In this document: piece after piece, positions 1 to 9,730 of the stretch
Layout of the letters: each line of letters begins with the position of its first letter
Numbering within the stretch: position 1 is the stretch's first letter
Source: Glaciecola sp964621345
Lineage (GTDB): Bacteria; Pseudomonadota; Gammaproteobacteria; Enterobacterales; Alteromonadaceae
Reading direction: 5' to 3'
Length of the DNA: 64,000 nucleotides
NCBI GenBank assembly: GCA_964621345.1
Contig: CAZUON010000004.1
Span: 1 to 64,000, forward strand
The notes under the pieces: model-generated
Database searches by the model: none
What the model saw: the letters and a program-made list of their open reading frames with translations, nothing else
Told to the model about the DNA's origin: nothing
Position numbers and translations under genes: made by a program

Positions 1-300
1 TTCTTCAATGACGACTTCTTCTTCTGTTACTTCGTCAGCAACGATGACTTCAACAACGACTTCTTCGGTAATGACTGCTTCAACTGTTGCTTCGTCAGTA
101 ACAATAGTTTCAACAGCGACTTCTTCGGTAATGACTTCTTCGACTGTTACTTCATCAGCAACGATGACTTCAACAGTAGCTTCTTCAGTAATGACTTCTT
201 CGACTGTTGCTTCGTCAGTGACAATAGTTTCAACAGGAGCCTCTTCGGTAATGAGTTCTTCTTCTGTTATTTCGTTAGCAACGATAGCCTCAACTGGAGC
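1..300 (-). repeat. five 60-bp in-frame tandem repeats
   Basis: Five consecutive 60-bp units align base for base with the phase 1-60, 61-120, 121-180, 181-240, 241-300. On the minus strand each encodes 20 residues. Units alternate between two flavours, IVTDEAT and IVADEVT, so a 120-bp higher-order period is visible. The array continues to, and perhaps past, the window edge. Confidence 0.85.
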
Positions 301-543
301 GACTTCTGCACTTGTTTCCTCTGCCGCTTTCTTTTCTTGCGGGGTAAGATTATTCACTGAAAGCGCTTCTGCTAACAGAGCTTCAGTATCTTCCGGATCA
401 ATTGGCTGTTCGGTTACTTCTGGCAATTGCGGCGTTTGAGGAGGTGCATCCGCCTGTTGTGCAAACAGTTTTGTCGCCCCTAGCAAGATTAGTAATATCA
501 AGGCGTGCTTTGTTACTGCCACAAGCATGGATATGTATTTCAT
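1..543 (-). CDS. secreted acidic repeat protein, partial (runs off left edge)
   Basis: The reading frame is open from an ATG at 541-543 to the window edge (181 codons, no stop). The start is preceded by AAGAGG with 7 nt spacing. Residues 1-28 form a signal peptide: Lys, a long Leu/Ile-rich core, and a likely cleavage after LFA before QQADAPP. Residues about 30-81 are Pro/Glu/Ala-rich. From residue 82 to the edge the protein is five 20-residue repeats of the type VETIVTDEATVEEVITEE, rich in Glu and beta-branched residues, giving a very acidic extracytoplasmic tail. I do not recognise the family. Nothing shows a catalytic domain in the visible part; the C-terminal part is outside the window. 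A Ser/Thr-rich open frame on the opposite strand is only its shadow. Confidence 0.75.
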   Translation of the reverse strand, partial: MKYISMLVAVTKHALILLILLGATKLFAQQADAPPQTPQLPEVTEQPIDPEDTEALLAEALSVNNLTPQEKKAAEETSAEVAPVEAIVANEITEEELITEEAPVETIVTDEATVEEVITEEATVEVIVADEVTVEEVITEEVAVETIVTDEATVEAVITEEVVVEVIVADEVTEEEVVIEE

Positions 544-886
544 TTAATAACCTCTTGGTGAGTGCTTGCGACTTTGTACGCGCTGCTCGGAATAAAATTC
601 TAGCCCCTAAGATTACCAGATAGGCTTTGATTGACAACTGTCGATTCATTGTTCAGCGTGTGGAGCGCAGGTATTAGGTATAAATTTTTATAGTTCAAGC
701 GACTCTATGTCTTTATCTTTATAGCGACCAAAAGGAATAATATTTAAGACAAGGTCTATTGAAACTACAAAAAAGGCTTAACATTTTATATTGTTAAGCC
801 TCTTTAACTGTTGAAAAAAACACCAAATTCCTATTGCTGTATTACATAAATGCTTAAAATCGGCATTACACTCGTACTGTTGCGTA
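544..886. other. intergenic region between gltD and the acidic repeat gene
   Basis: No gene was found in these 343 bases. They hold the gltD terminator (769-801) and must contain the promoter of the acidic repeat gene. The minus strand has TAGAAT at about 598-603 as a possible -10, without a convincing -35. Confidence 0.5.
769..801 (-). terminator. rho-independent terminator of gltBD
   Basis: An inverted repeat (AGGCTTAAC at 774-782 and GTTAAGCCT at 793-801, 10-nt loop) is followed on the minus strand by six T (769-774). It lies about 85 nt beyond the gltD stop codon. Confidence 0.8.
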
Positions 887-2302
887 TTAGACTTCTAGAA
901 AATCTAAGATCCCTTCAGCTGCTTTTCTGCCTTCATCGATAGCGGTGACAACTAAATCGGAGCCTCTTACCATATCCCCTCCAGAAAAAATCTTTGGATT
1001 CGAGGTTTGAAAAGCAAATTTGCCGCCAGCCGGGGCTCGTACACGCCCTTTTTCATCTAACATAATGCCAACTTCACCAAACCAAGGCGCTGGACTTGGT
1101 GAGAATCCAAATGCAATAATTACAGCATCAGCCTCCAAAATATGTGCTGAACCTGGAATTTCAACTGGGCTGCGTCTGCCCGCGGCATCGGGTTCACCCA
1201 TTTCTGTTCTAACCATGCGCACACCAACTGCAGTACCGTTTTCATCAACGGCGATGTCTTTTGGCAGCATGTTGAACTGAAACTCAACGCCTTCTTCTTT
1301 CGCATTAACCACCTCTTTACGCGAGCCGGGCATGCTTTGCTCATCACGCCGGTAGGCACAAATCACAGAAGAAGCGCCTTGACGAATTGACGTTCTCACG
1401 CAATCCATGGTGGTATCACCACCACCTAATACAACTACGCGTTTGTTACGCATATCGATAAAATCTTCGGGTGACTTTTCAATACCCATAACACGGTTAG
1501 TGTTAGCGATTAAAAATGGTAATGCTTCATAAACACCAGGCGCTTTCTCATTTGAGAATCCACCCTGCATGGCAGTATAGGTACCCATGCCTAAAAACAC
1601 CGCGTCATAACCATCCATGAGTTCTGAAAAGGCTAGGTCTTTTCCGATTTCGATATTAAGTTTGAACTCAATACCCATGTCAGTGAATATTTGGCGTCTG
1701 AGTTGAATCACTTCTTTTTCAAGTTTAAAAGACGGGATCCCAAAGGTTAGAAGACCACCAATCTCTTCGTATTTATCGTATACGACGGGTTTAACCCCAT
1801 TACGAATGAGAATGTCTGCACACGCCAATCCAGCAGGGCCTGCACCAATTATAGCTACTTTTTTATCGGTCCAATCAACGCCCGACATATCAGGGCGCCA
1901 GCCCATTTTAAATGCGGTATCGGTAATATATTTTTCGATGCTGCCAATAGTAACCGCACCAAAATCATCATTTAGGGTGCATGCACCTTCACATAGTCTA
2001 TCTTGCGGACAAACTCGACCGCACACTTCCGGCAAACTATTGGTTTTGTGAGAAAGCTCTGCAGCTTCAATAATTTTGCCTTCGTTGGCTAAATCAAGCC
2101 ATTGCGGAATAAAGTTATGTACTGGGCATTTCCATTCGCAATACGGATTACCGCAATCAAGACAGCGATCTGCTTGTCCAGCTGCTTGCGAAGAGGTCAT
2201 CGGTTGATAAATTTCACCGAATTCCTCTGTACGCATAATGATCGGCTTTTTCGGTGGATCGATACGTGCCACATCTACAAATTGATATACATTCTTTGCC
2301 AT
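887..2302 (-). CDS. gltD: glutamate synthase (NADPH) small subunit
   Basis: Small (beta) subunit of the cytoplasmic GOGAT, 471 residues, the normal family length. It takes electrons from NADPH through FAD and hands them to GltB for reductive conversion of glutamine plus 2-oxoglutarate to two glutamates. The N-terminus has two cysteine clusters for [4Fe-4S] centres, CLDCGNPYCEWKCP (about residues 48-61) and CGRVCPQDRLCEGAC (about 94-108). These are followed by the FAD dinucleotide motif GAGPAGLACA (about 153-162) and the NADPH site GGGDTTMDC. It lies 18 bp downstream of gltB on the same strand and is clearly co-transcribed with it. A hairpin plus T-tail lies about 85 nt after its stop. Confidence 0.97.
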   Translation of the reverse strand: MAKNVYQFVDVARIDPPKKPIIMRTEEFGEIYQPMTSSQAAGQADRCLDCGNPYCEWKCPVHNFIPQWLDLANEGKIIEAAELSHKTNSLPEVCGRVCPQDRLCEGACTLNDDFGAVTIGSIEKYITDTAFKMGWRPDMSGVDWTDKKVAIIGAGPAGLACADILIRNGVKPVVYDKYEEIGGLLTFGIPSFKLEKEVIQLRRQIFTDMGIEFKLNIEIGKDLAFSELMDGYDAVFLGMGTYTAMQGGFSNEKAPGVYEALPFLIANTNRVMGIEKSPEDFIDMRNKRVVVLGGGDTTMDCVRTSIRQGASSVICAYRRDEQSMPGSRKEVVNAKEEGVEFQFNMLPKDIAVDENGTAVGVRMVRTEMGEPDAAGRRSPVEIPGSAHILEADAVIIAFGFSPSPAPWFGEVGIMLDEKGRVRAPAGGKFAFQTSNPKIFSGGDMVRGSDLVVTAIDEGRKAAEGILDFLEV

Positions 2303-2320
2303 ATTTAAACTACTCCTGGG

Positions 2321-5300
2321 CTACTGTGCTTGAATGCGCAGTTCAGCGCTTGAGCGGCTTATGTGACCTAGTAGGTTTTTCACATCGCTGGTTTTCGGTT
2401 TAACTAAGCGGAATTTCTTAATTTCGCTCGCGAATTCAGTCAACAGCATTAATGAATGTGCGCTGCCGGTTTCTTCATAATGTTCGTTAATTAGACCACG
2501 CAAGTGCTCCGATAATATCACTTTATCTTCTATGCCTTGAATGTCGACGAGTTCATGATTAACTCGACTGTCTAAGTCTTCAAATTCGTCGTAGAGGTAT
2601 GCAAAGCCGCCCGTCATACCGGCTCCAAAGTTAACGCCAATGCTACCGAGAACCGCAACTATACCACCTGTCATATATTCACAGCCGTTGTCACCAATTC
2701 CTTCAATAACCGCAATTGCGCCTGAGTTTCTAACGGCAAAGCGCTCACCTGCACGCCCAGCTGCATACAACTTACCACCGGTTGCACCATACAGGCAGGT
2801 ATTGCCCATAATTGCACTGTTGTGTGCGTCAAATGAAATATTAACTGGGGGATGGATAACCAGCTTTCCGCCGGTCATGCCTTTACCTACATAATCGTTA
2901 GCGTCACCCACTAAGTGCATGTGCAGACCACCAGCATTCCAAACACCAAAACTCTGACCGATGGTACCGCTTAGTTTGATGCGAATGGGGGTGTCTTCAG
3001 TGCCAGCGTTTCCATATTGCTGAGCAATGAGCCCAGAGAGCGTTGCACCAATTGAGCGGTCAGTGTTACGAACCGTGTATTGTAAGCTCACAGAACGTTT
3101 CGCAAGGACAGCCTTTTCGGCATCCGCGACAATCTGTTTATTCAGCAAGCCTTTATCTATTGGGGCGTTTGTCACTTCAGAGCAAAATAACTTGGTGTGA
3201 TTTCCTGCCGTAGGTTTGTCGAGCAGGGGAGACAAATCAAGCTTACTTTGTTTCGCGGTTTGCCCCTCGAGTAGGGTCAGTAATTCTGTGCGCCCGACTA
3301 AATCTTGGAAGTTGGCCACACCGATACTTGCCATTATTTCGCGCACTTCTTGGGCAACGAACTTAAAGTAATTCATGACCATATCAGGTAGGCCAATAAA
3401 GTAGTTATCACGCAATTTTGCGTCTTGCGTTGCAACGCCTGTTGCACAGTTGTTTAAGTGACAAATTCGCAAATATTTGCAGCCAAGCGCGACCATTGGG
3501 CCGGTTCCAAAACCAAAGCTTTCTGCACCTAAAATACCGGCTTTAACTACATCCAAACCAGTTTTTAACCCGCCATCGGTTTGTACTCTCACTTTATGTC
3601 GTAGCCCGTTTTCAACAAGCGCTTGCTGTGTTTCTGCTAAGCCTAGCTCAAAAGGACTGCCTGCATATTTTACCGAGGTTAGTGGGCTGGCACCCGTGCC
3701 GCCATCGTAACCTGATATTGTAATTAAATCGGCATATGCCTTGGCTACACCTGTAGCAATTGTTCCAACCCCCGGCTCGGAAACCAGTTTTACTGAGATT
3801 AACGCCTTCGGATTGACCTGTTTAAGGTCGAATATCAGCTGCGCCAAATCTTCTATCGAGTAGATGTCGTGATGCGGCGGCGGTGATATTAAGGTCACAC
3901 CAGGCACCGAAAATCGAAGTTCAGCGATATATTTATTGACTTTATCGCCAGGCAGTTGACCGCCTTCCCCGGGTTTAGCACCTTGCGCTACCTTTATTTG
4001 AATAACGTTAGCATTCATTAGGTAATGTGGGGTAACACCAAATCGGCCCGAGGCAACTTGTTTAATCTTAGAGTTTTTCTCGGTATTAAAGCGTTTAGGG
4101 TCCTCGCCTCCTTCACCTGAATTTGATTGACCGCCTAAGCGATTCATTGCAATCGCTAGTGCTTCATGCGCTTCAGGGCTCAACGCACCAATAGACATTG
4201 CTGCGGTATCAAAACGAGGATATAAATTATCCGCCGGTTCTACTTCACTGATATCAATTGGACTTACATCAGAACTAAGCCCCATAAGATCTCTCAGATG
4301 GCTTGGGTTGCGGTCATTTACAAGTGTTGCATACACCTGATAGTCACTGTATTTGCCACTGACTACCGCTTGCTGCAAGGTTTTTACGACATCAGGATTA
4401 TACGCATGGTATTCACCGCCATGCACATATTTTAGTAGCCCACCGTGTGAAATACTTTTTCGCTTGAGCCAAGCAACACGAGAGGCGTTGACGATATCTT
4501 GCTCAAAATCTTCAAAGCTGGCGCCTTGAACACGACTTGGAATGCCTTTAAAGCATAACTCTGTCACATCACTATTGATGCCAATGCCTTCAAAGAGCTT
4601 TGAGCTTCGATAGCTTGCAATGGTGCTTATCCCCATTTTTGACATGATTTTGTAAAGGCCCTTGTTTATGCCCTTACGATAGTTAAGCATCGCGTCAATA
4701 GGGGCGATATCTAATTCATTTTGCTGAACAAGTTGCTCTACAGTTTCATAAGCTAAAAAAGGATATACAGCAGTCGCACCTAAACCAATGAGTACTGCAA
4801 AGTGATGTGGGTCACGCGCAGATGCGGTCTCAATTACAATGTTTGCATCACAGCGTAATTGTGTTTCCACGAGCCTACGTTGTACAGCTCCCACTGCCAT
4901 TGCTGCTGGAATGGGTAGCTTATCTTTACTGATATCACGGTCGCTTAAGATGACAAAAGCGGCATTGTTTTCTTTTACTGCGGCTTCAACTGTATCGCAG
5001 ACTCTGATAATCGCCGCTTCGAGGCCTTCACTTAGCTCATAGTTGATATCTATTTTTTCAAAGTGGTAAAACTCTTCATCGTATTCTTTTAACTGCTTTA
5101 AATCTGTGTAGGTCAGTACCGGCGATTCAAAAAGTACCCGGTGTGCATAACCACTGGTTTCGTTAAATACATTTTGCTCGCGACCAATACAAGTGGCTAA
5201 CGACATAACATGATTTTCGCGCAATGAATCGATGGGCGGATTGGTGACCTGAGCAAACTGCTGACGGAAAAAGTCATACATCGTACGGTATTTAGACGAC

Positions 5301-6787
5301 ATTACCGCCATTGGCGTATCGTCACCCATTGAGCCCACGGCTTCTTGACCATCTTTTGCCAACACTTTTATGACTTGCTGAATTTCTTCGTAGCTATAAT
5401 TAAACAGCTTATGATAAGTCCCCATTTGATTGTCATCAAAGGCACGTACACCCACCTCTGATGAATCTACTTTCTCAATCGGTTCAAGGCGTTTTATATG
5501 CGAGGTGATCCACTCAGCATAAGGATGGCGCGATTTTAAATCTTCATCGATTTCAGTGGAGCGCCAAATTTTACCGGTATGTGTGTCTACCGCTAGCATT
5601 TCGCCTGGACCAACTCGGCCCTTTTCAACCACATCCTCTTGCTTGTAATCCCAAATTCCGATTTCAGAGGCTAAAGTGATTAAGTTGTCTTTGGTGATCA
5701 CGTAACGCGCTGGGCGTAATCCGTTGCGATCCAAATTACAGGCAACATGTCGACCGTTGGTCATTACAATACCTGCTGGACCATCCCATGGTTCCATGTG
5801 CATAGAGTTAAACTCATAAAAAGCACGTAAGTTTGGGTCCATGGTCTTATTGTTCTGATATGCGGGTGGAACCAATAAGCGCATTGCTCTAAATAAATCC
5901 ATGCCGCCTGCTAAAAACAGTTCAAGCATGTTATCTAGAGAGCTTGAATCAGAGCCGGTTAAGTTGACAAACGGTGCTGCATCTCGCAAATCAGGAATAA
6001 GAGGGGTAGCAAATTTACTGGTACGCGCGATTGCCCAATCTCTGTTGCCTTTTATAGTATTAATTTCACCATTATGTGCGAGGAATCTAAACGGCTGTGC
6101 GAGGGGCCATTTAGGTAAGGTATTGGTAGAAAAACGTTGGTGAAATACACAAATAGATGATTGTAAGTCAGGATCAGCTAAATCGTGATAAAAGGCAGGT
6201 AAATCATTTGGCATGACCAAGCCTTTATAAATGGTAACAAAGGTCGACAAACATGCGACATAAAAATCTTCATCTTCTATCAAGATTTTCTCTGCGCGGC
6301 GTCTTGCCATATAAAGGCGACGCTCAACATCGGGGGCAGACCAACCATTTGGTGCATTAACGAAAATCTGTTCAATTTCCGGTACGCCAGTCTTTGCTAA
6401 GTCACCGAGTACACTCTCGTCTACCGGCACTTCTCGCCAACCCACCACCGACAACATCTCTTTTTCGAGCTCTTGGTTTAATACATTGCGACCTGCACTA
6501 GCCTTAATTGGGTCACGACTCAGAAAAATCATACCTACTGCATAGTTAGTATTGAGTGACCAGTTTCTTTCGCTCGCGACTTTCTTAAAGAAGGCATCTG
6601 GCTTTTGTAATAATAATCCACAGCCGTCGCCGGTTTTACCGTCGGCAGCTACTCCACCGCGATGTTGCATTCGGTCTAAACCTTCAATCGCGGTGCATAC
6701 CAAGTTATGACTTGGCTCACCATGTATATGTGCAATAAGGCCAAAGCCGCAGTTATCTTTTGAATCGCTTACATGATACAAACCCAT
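2321..6787 (-). CDS. gltB: glutamate synthase large subunit
   Basis: Large (alpha) subunit of glutamate synthase, 1488 residues from the chosen start. The frame is open 19 codons further upstream, but ATG at 6787 is preceded by GAAGGAG at 7 nt spacing and gives a short propeptide before the catalytic cysteine of DNCGFGLIAHIHGEP (Cys13). This Cys becomes the N-terminal nucleophile of the class II glutaminase domain after processing. Domains in order: glutaminase (about 13-430), central domain, FMN-binding synthase domain (about 860-1230, with GGQSNSGEGGEDP), and the C-terminal GXGXG beta-helix. The [3Fe-4S] cysteines are CKYLRICHLNNC. Ammonia is channelled from glutaminase to synthase site. 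First gene of gltBD. The leader carries 10-bp direct repeats (6839-6867). Confidence 0.97.
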   Translation of the reverse strand: MGLYHVSDSKDNCGFGLIAHIHGEPSHNLVCTAIEGLDRMQHRGGVAADGKTGDGCGLLLQKPDAFFKKVASERNWSLNTNYAVGMIFLSRDPIKASAGRNVLNQELEKEMLSVVGWREVPVDESVLGDLAKTGVPEIEQIFVNAPNGWSAPDVERRLYMARRRAEKILIEDEDFYVACLSTFVTIYKGLVMPNDLPAFYHDLADPDLQSSICVFHQRFSTNTLPKWPLAQPFRFLAHNGEINTIKGNRDWAIARTSKFATPLIPDLRDAAPFVNLTGSDSSSLDNMLELFLAGGMDLFRAMRLLVPPAYQNNKTMDPNLRAFYEFNSMHMEPWDGPAGIVMTNGRHVACNLDRNGLRPARYVITKDNLITLASEIGIWDYKQEDVVEKGRVGPGEMLAVDTHTGKIWRSTEIDEDLKSRHPYAEWITSHIKRLEPIEKVDSSEVGVRAFDDNQMGTYHKLFNYSYEEIQQVIKVLAKDGQEAVGSMGDDTPMAVMSSKYRTMYDFFRQQFAQVTNPPIDSLRENHVMSLATCIGREQNVFNETSGYAHRVLFESPVLTYTDLKQLKEYDEEFYHFEKIDINYELSEGLEAAIIRVCDTVEAAVKENNAAFVILSDRDISKDKLPIPAAMAVGAVQRRLVETQLRCDANIVIETASARDPHHFAVLIGLGATAVYPFLAYETVEQLVQQNELDIAPIDAMLNYRKGINKGLYKIMSKMGISTIASYRSSKLFEGIGINSDVTELCFKGIPSRVQGASFEDFEQDIVNASRVAWLKRKSISHGGLLKYVHGGEYHAYNPDVVKTLQQAVVSGKYSDYQVYATLVNDRNPSHLRDLMGLSSDVSPIDISEVEPADNLYPRFDTAAMSIGALSPEAHEALAIAMNRLGGQSNSGEGGEDPKRFNTEKNSKIKQVASGRFGVTPHYLMNANVIQIKVAQGAKPGEGGQLPGDKVNKYIAELRFSVPGVTLISPPPHHDIYSIEDLAQLIFDLKQVNPKALISVKLVSEPGVGTIATGVAKAYADLITISGYDGGTGASPLTSVKYAGSPFELGLAETQQALVENGLRHKVRVQTDGGLKTGLDVVKAGILGAESFGFGTGPMVALGCKYLRICHLNNCATGVATQDAKLRDNYFIGLPDMVMNYFKFVAQEVREIMASIGVANFQDLVGRTELLTLLEGQTAKQSKLDLSPLLDKPTAGNHTKLFCSEVTNAPIDKGLLNKQIVADAEKAVLAKRSVSLQYTVRNTDRSIGATLSGLIAQQYGNAGTEDTPIRIKLSGTIGQSFGVWNAGGLHMHLVGDANDYVGKGMTGGKLVIHPPVNISFDAHNSAIMGNTCLYGATGGKLYAAGRAGERFAVRNSGAIAVIEGIGDNGCEYMTGGIVAVLGSIGVNFGAGMTGGFAYLYDEFEDLDSRVNHELVDIQGIEDKVILSEHLRGLINEHYEETGSAHSLMLLTEFASEIKKFRLVKPKTSDVKNLLGHISRSSAELRIQAQ

Positions 6788-7351
6788 TTTACACTCCTTC
6801 ACGCATAATTCGGTATCGCGCGTGCGCGCTTTATTTAATCGCAAACATACTGTTATGTCGCAAACATCTGTTTTGCTGACTCGCTAGTAGCGTTCTAATT
6901 CGTTTTTTATTATTGTTAGCTTTTGTCGCTAGTTTGCGCTTTGAAGATACGATTGCGTATCGCATTTTTATGCATTTTACTAAGCGGGTCACAGAAAATA
7001 CCTATTTCCCTTCCAGAAATCAATTATCACCGTTGTTAATATTGATATTCATCAAATCAATAACGCTTAAAGTATTGAAATACATAGGTTTAATTTTTGA
7101 TTAAATTTATTCAAATAGGTGTATTACCTTTGTTACAGCGTTAATAAGATGTGAATATTAGTTGTTAGAACAACTATAATAATTCGCAAATAAATATCAA
7201 TTTGCACGCATAATTATTTAGTATCAGGCTGGCCCTGCCGAATCTATTGAACCGAATCCTAATTGCATTGATTCGCTAGCGTTTTACTACCCTGAATAAG
7301 CAAATTTTGATAATATCTTCGGCACTTTCTGATTCTCTTCGTTGTTATCTT
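6788..7351. other. divergent intergenic region gltB/arcB
   Basis: An AT-rich region between divergent genes, with no credible gene. A 63-codon frame at 6913-7104 has no ribosome site and looks like chance. Near gltB there are direct repeats and a GC-rich palindromic patch CGCGCGTGCGCGC (6817-6829). No clear -10/-35 pair for arcB was identified. Confidence 0.5.
6839..6867 (-). repeat. 10-bp direct repeat in the gltB leader
   Basis: TCGCAAACAT occurs at 6839-6848 and again at 6858-6867, 19 bp apart start to start (about two helical turns), 52-80 bp before the gltB start codon. The spacing suits a pair of half-sites for a regulator of gltBD, but the regulator is unknown. Confidence 0.5.
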
Positions 7352-9712
7352 ATGCGTTTGAAAATGCTCCCTGAATCTTGGGCCATCAAGTTCGCCCAAT
7401 TTGTTGATAAAGTCGGCACTTTAAAAGTCAGCGTGTTGTTTGTCTTGTTTACTTTAATTTTCACTCTACTTGGCTCTTATGCAATTAGAAGGGGAATGGG
7501 GAGCGACATTGAAATAGACGACTTTATTAGCGCGTTAGTGCTTACTCTTATCAGTGCGCCTTGGGTACTCTATTTTTTTAGCGAGCTCATAAAGCAGTTG
7601 GAGCATTCGCGTACAAGTTTAGAAGAGGCTGTATCGCAGCTTGAGCGGTTGCGTCGTCATGATGTCATTCTCAATCGAGAGTTACAAAACAATATTCGCC
7701 AGCTCAATTACGAAATTGAGCAACGCAAGAATGCCCAACTGGAACGTGAGAAGATGTTCTCTGAGCTTGAGCGGCAAATCAAGGAAAAGTCAGAGCAAGA
7801 ATTAGAAGCTCGTAGGCTATCTACATTAACTCGTTCGATAATTGACGCTTCCCCTGACCTTATTTATTACCGAAATGAGGAAGGTAAGTTCGCCGGTTGC
7901 AATAAAGTGGCAGAAGAATTAGTAGGTAAATCGGAAGAGGACCTCCTTGGCCTCACACCTCATGAAGTTTACGATGAAGAGCTTGCAAGCCAGGTGGCCG
8001 CATCTGATCACGAGGTATTAGAGCGCAACACTTCAATAACTGAAGAGTTATGGCTGAAGTTTGCTGATGGCCGCAAGCGTTTTTTTGAGATGCAAAAAGT
8101 ACCGTTCTATGACAACGACGGCCACCGTTTAGGTCTGTTAGCATTTGGCCGAGATATGACCGAACGCAAACAGTCTCAAGTGGCAATTGAGCAAGCAAGT
8201 AAAGATAAAACTAAGTTTATTGCAACAATTTCACATGAGTTAAGAACGCCCCTTAATGGCATTGTTGGCTTAAGCCGAATGTTACGAGATACCCAATTAA
8301 GTACTGAGCAATTTGAGTGGGTAAGCACTATTTATGCAAGTGCAATAACTTTAGGTAATATCTTTAATGATATTATTGACTTAGATAAGTTAGACCGCGA
8401 CAAGGTAGAAATCCAGCTTAAAACAGTATCGACCAATGCCTTTGTAAATGAAATAGCCAGTATTATACGCTTGTTAGCATCTGATAAAGGCTTGGTCTTT
8501 AATTACAAGGTGATAGACCCTGTACCAGCGGCATTTGAGGCGGACGGTACCCGCTTAAGACAAGTGTTATGGAACATGTTGTTTAACGCGGTAAAATTCA
8601 CGCCAAAAGGCTCTGTGTCGTTAACTATGTCGGCCACTAACACAAGCGCTACTACCGCTGAAATTCATTTTACCATTCAAGACACAGGAATTGGTATTCC
8701 CAAACAAGAGCTCGATAAAATATTTGCCATGTACTACCAAGTCCAGCGCGATGATTTTCAATCGGCTACCGGTACCGGGATTGGACTGGCGATTTGTAAG
8801 CAGATGGTAGATAAGATGGGCGGTAATATTCAGGTTAACTCGGAAATGAGCAAAGGTACTTGTTTTGAGATTACCTTGCCGGTGACCCTCTCAGACGAGC
8901 GTGTGATTATGGAAGAGCTGCAAGTAAAAGGGCTCAATATTCTGCTCGTTGAAGACATAGAGCTAAATGTGATGGTAGCTAAGGCACTGTTAGAGAAGCT
9001 AGGACAAAAAGTGAGTGTTGCAATGACCGGGCAGGCGGCGATTGATATGGCTAGAGCCAATAGCTACGATTTAATCCTATTAGATATTCAGCTACCTGAT
9101 ATGACTGGCTTTGATGTTGCGCGCACCCTCCTTGAGGAAGATTTAGTGCTACAAACACCCATCGTTGCATTAACGGCTAATGTGATAAAAAAACGAGAAG
9201 AGTATCTGCAAAACGGGATGGACGATATTATCGCTAAACCGATTAAAAAGAGCCGTGTAATACAGGTGTTTAACGAGCTATTTGCACGCACTGATAACCA
9301 AGCCGTTACCTTGACTCAAGAGAAGGACGATGTTGTGAAGATTCAAAAAGAAATCCCAAATGTGTTGGATTCTGAAATGCTTAACATGCTAGTTGAGACT
9401 ATTGGCGACGATATGGTTAAGGCAAGTCTTGGTGTATTTAAGGAAAAAATTCCTGAATATGTAGAAGAGATGAAGGTCGCATTGGCTGCGCAAGACAAAG
9501 ATGAGGTGTGCTCACAATCGCATAAGATTAAAGGAGCAGCAGGTTCGGTAGGTTTAAAACGCGTGCAATCAACCGCTAATCAGATACAGCAAGGTGATCA
9601 TCCGGCGTGGTGGGAAAATGTACACGAATGGTCAGAGCAATTAGATATGGCACTTGAGCAGGACGTGCCTGCGCTAGAACAGTGGTTGCGAGAGAACGAA
9701 ATTGATGACTAA
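7352..9712 (+). CDS. arcB: aerobic respiration control hybrid sensor kinase ArcB
   Basis: Inner-membrane tripartite kinase that phosphorylates ArcA according to quinone redox state. Numbering is from the ATG at 7352 (786 residues). The frame opens upstream with TTG at 7307, and ATG at 7364 is also possible; no clear Shine-Dalgarno decides. Order: two membrane segments (about 25-45 and 57-77), coiled-coil linker (85-155), PAS (about 160-275), HisKA with His295 in ISHELRTPLNG, HATPase with the GTGIGLAI box, receiver with Asp578 in LLDIQLPD, and Hpt with His724 in QSHKIKGAAGS. The match to E. coli ArcB is close throughout. Only one of the two redox cysteines known from E. coli is kept: Cys183 matches Cys180, while the Cys241 position is Phe244. 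Confidence 0.95.
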   Translation: MRLKMLPESWAIKFAQFVDKVGTLKVSVLFVLFTLIFTLLGSYAIRRGMGSDIEIDDFISALVLTLISAPWVLYFFSELIKQLEHSRTSLEEAVSQLERLRRHDVILNRELQNNIRQLNYEIEQRKNAQLEREKMFSELERQIKEKSEQELEARRLSTLTRSIIDASPDLIYYRNEEGKFAGCNKVAEELVGKSEEDLLGLTPHEVYDEELASQVAASDHEVLERNTSITEELWLKFADGRKRFFEMQKVPFYDNDGHRLGLLAFGRDMTERKQSQVAIEQASKDKTKFIATISHELRTPLNGIVGLSRMLRDTQLSTEQFEWVSTIYASAITLGNIFNDIIDLDKLDRDKVEIQLKTVSTNAFVNEIASIIRLLASDKGLVFNYKVIDPVPAAFEADGTRLRQVLWNMLFNAVKFTPKGSVSLTMSATNTSATTAEIHFTIQDTGIGIPKQELDKIFAMYYQVQRDDFQSATGTGIGLAICKQMVDKMGGNIQVNSEMSKGTCFEITLPVTLSDERVIMEELQVKGLNILLVEDIELNVMVAKALLEKLGQKVSVAMTGQAAIDMARANSYDLILLDIQLPDMTGFDVARTLLEEDLVLQTPIVALTANVIKKREEYLQNGMDDIIAKPIKKSRVIQVFNELFARTDNQAVTLTQEKDDVVKIQKEIPNVLDSEMLNMLVETIGDDMVKASLGVFKEKIPEYVEEMKVALAAQDKDEVCSQSHKIKGAAGSVGLKRVQSTANQIQQGDHPAWWENVHEWSEQLDMALEQDVPALEQWLRENEIDD

Positions 9713-9730
9713 GCTTGATAGCTTTGCGTA

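Noticed and set aside
1..300. 60-bp periodicity resembling a CRISPR array
   Set aside because: The repeats are contiguous with no unique spacers and are in frame within a coding sequence.
8..439. 143-codon Ser/Thr-rich open frame on the plus strand
   Set aside because: It is the opposite-strand shadow of the acidic repeat protein. The minus frame has the signal peptide and ribosome site.
6913..7104. 63-codon frame between gltB and arcB
   Set aside because: No ribosome site, no recognisable features, AT-rich random composition.
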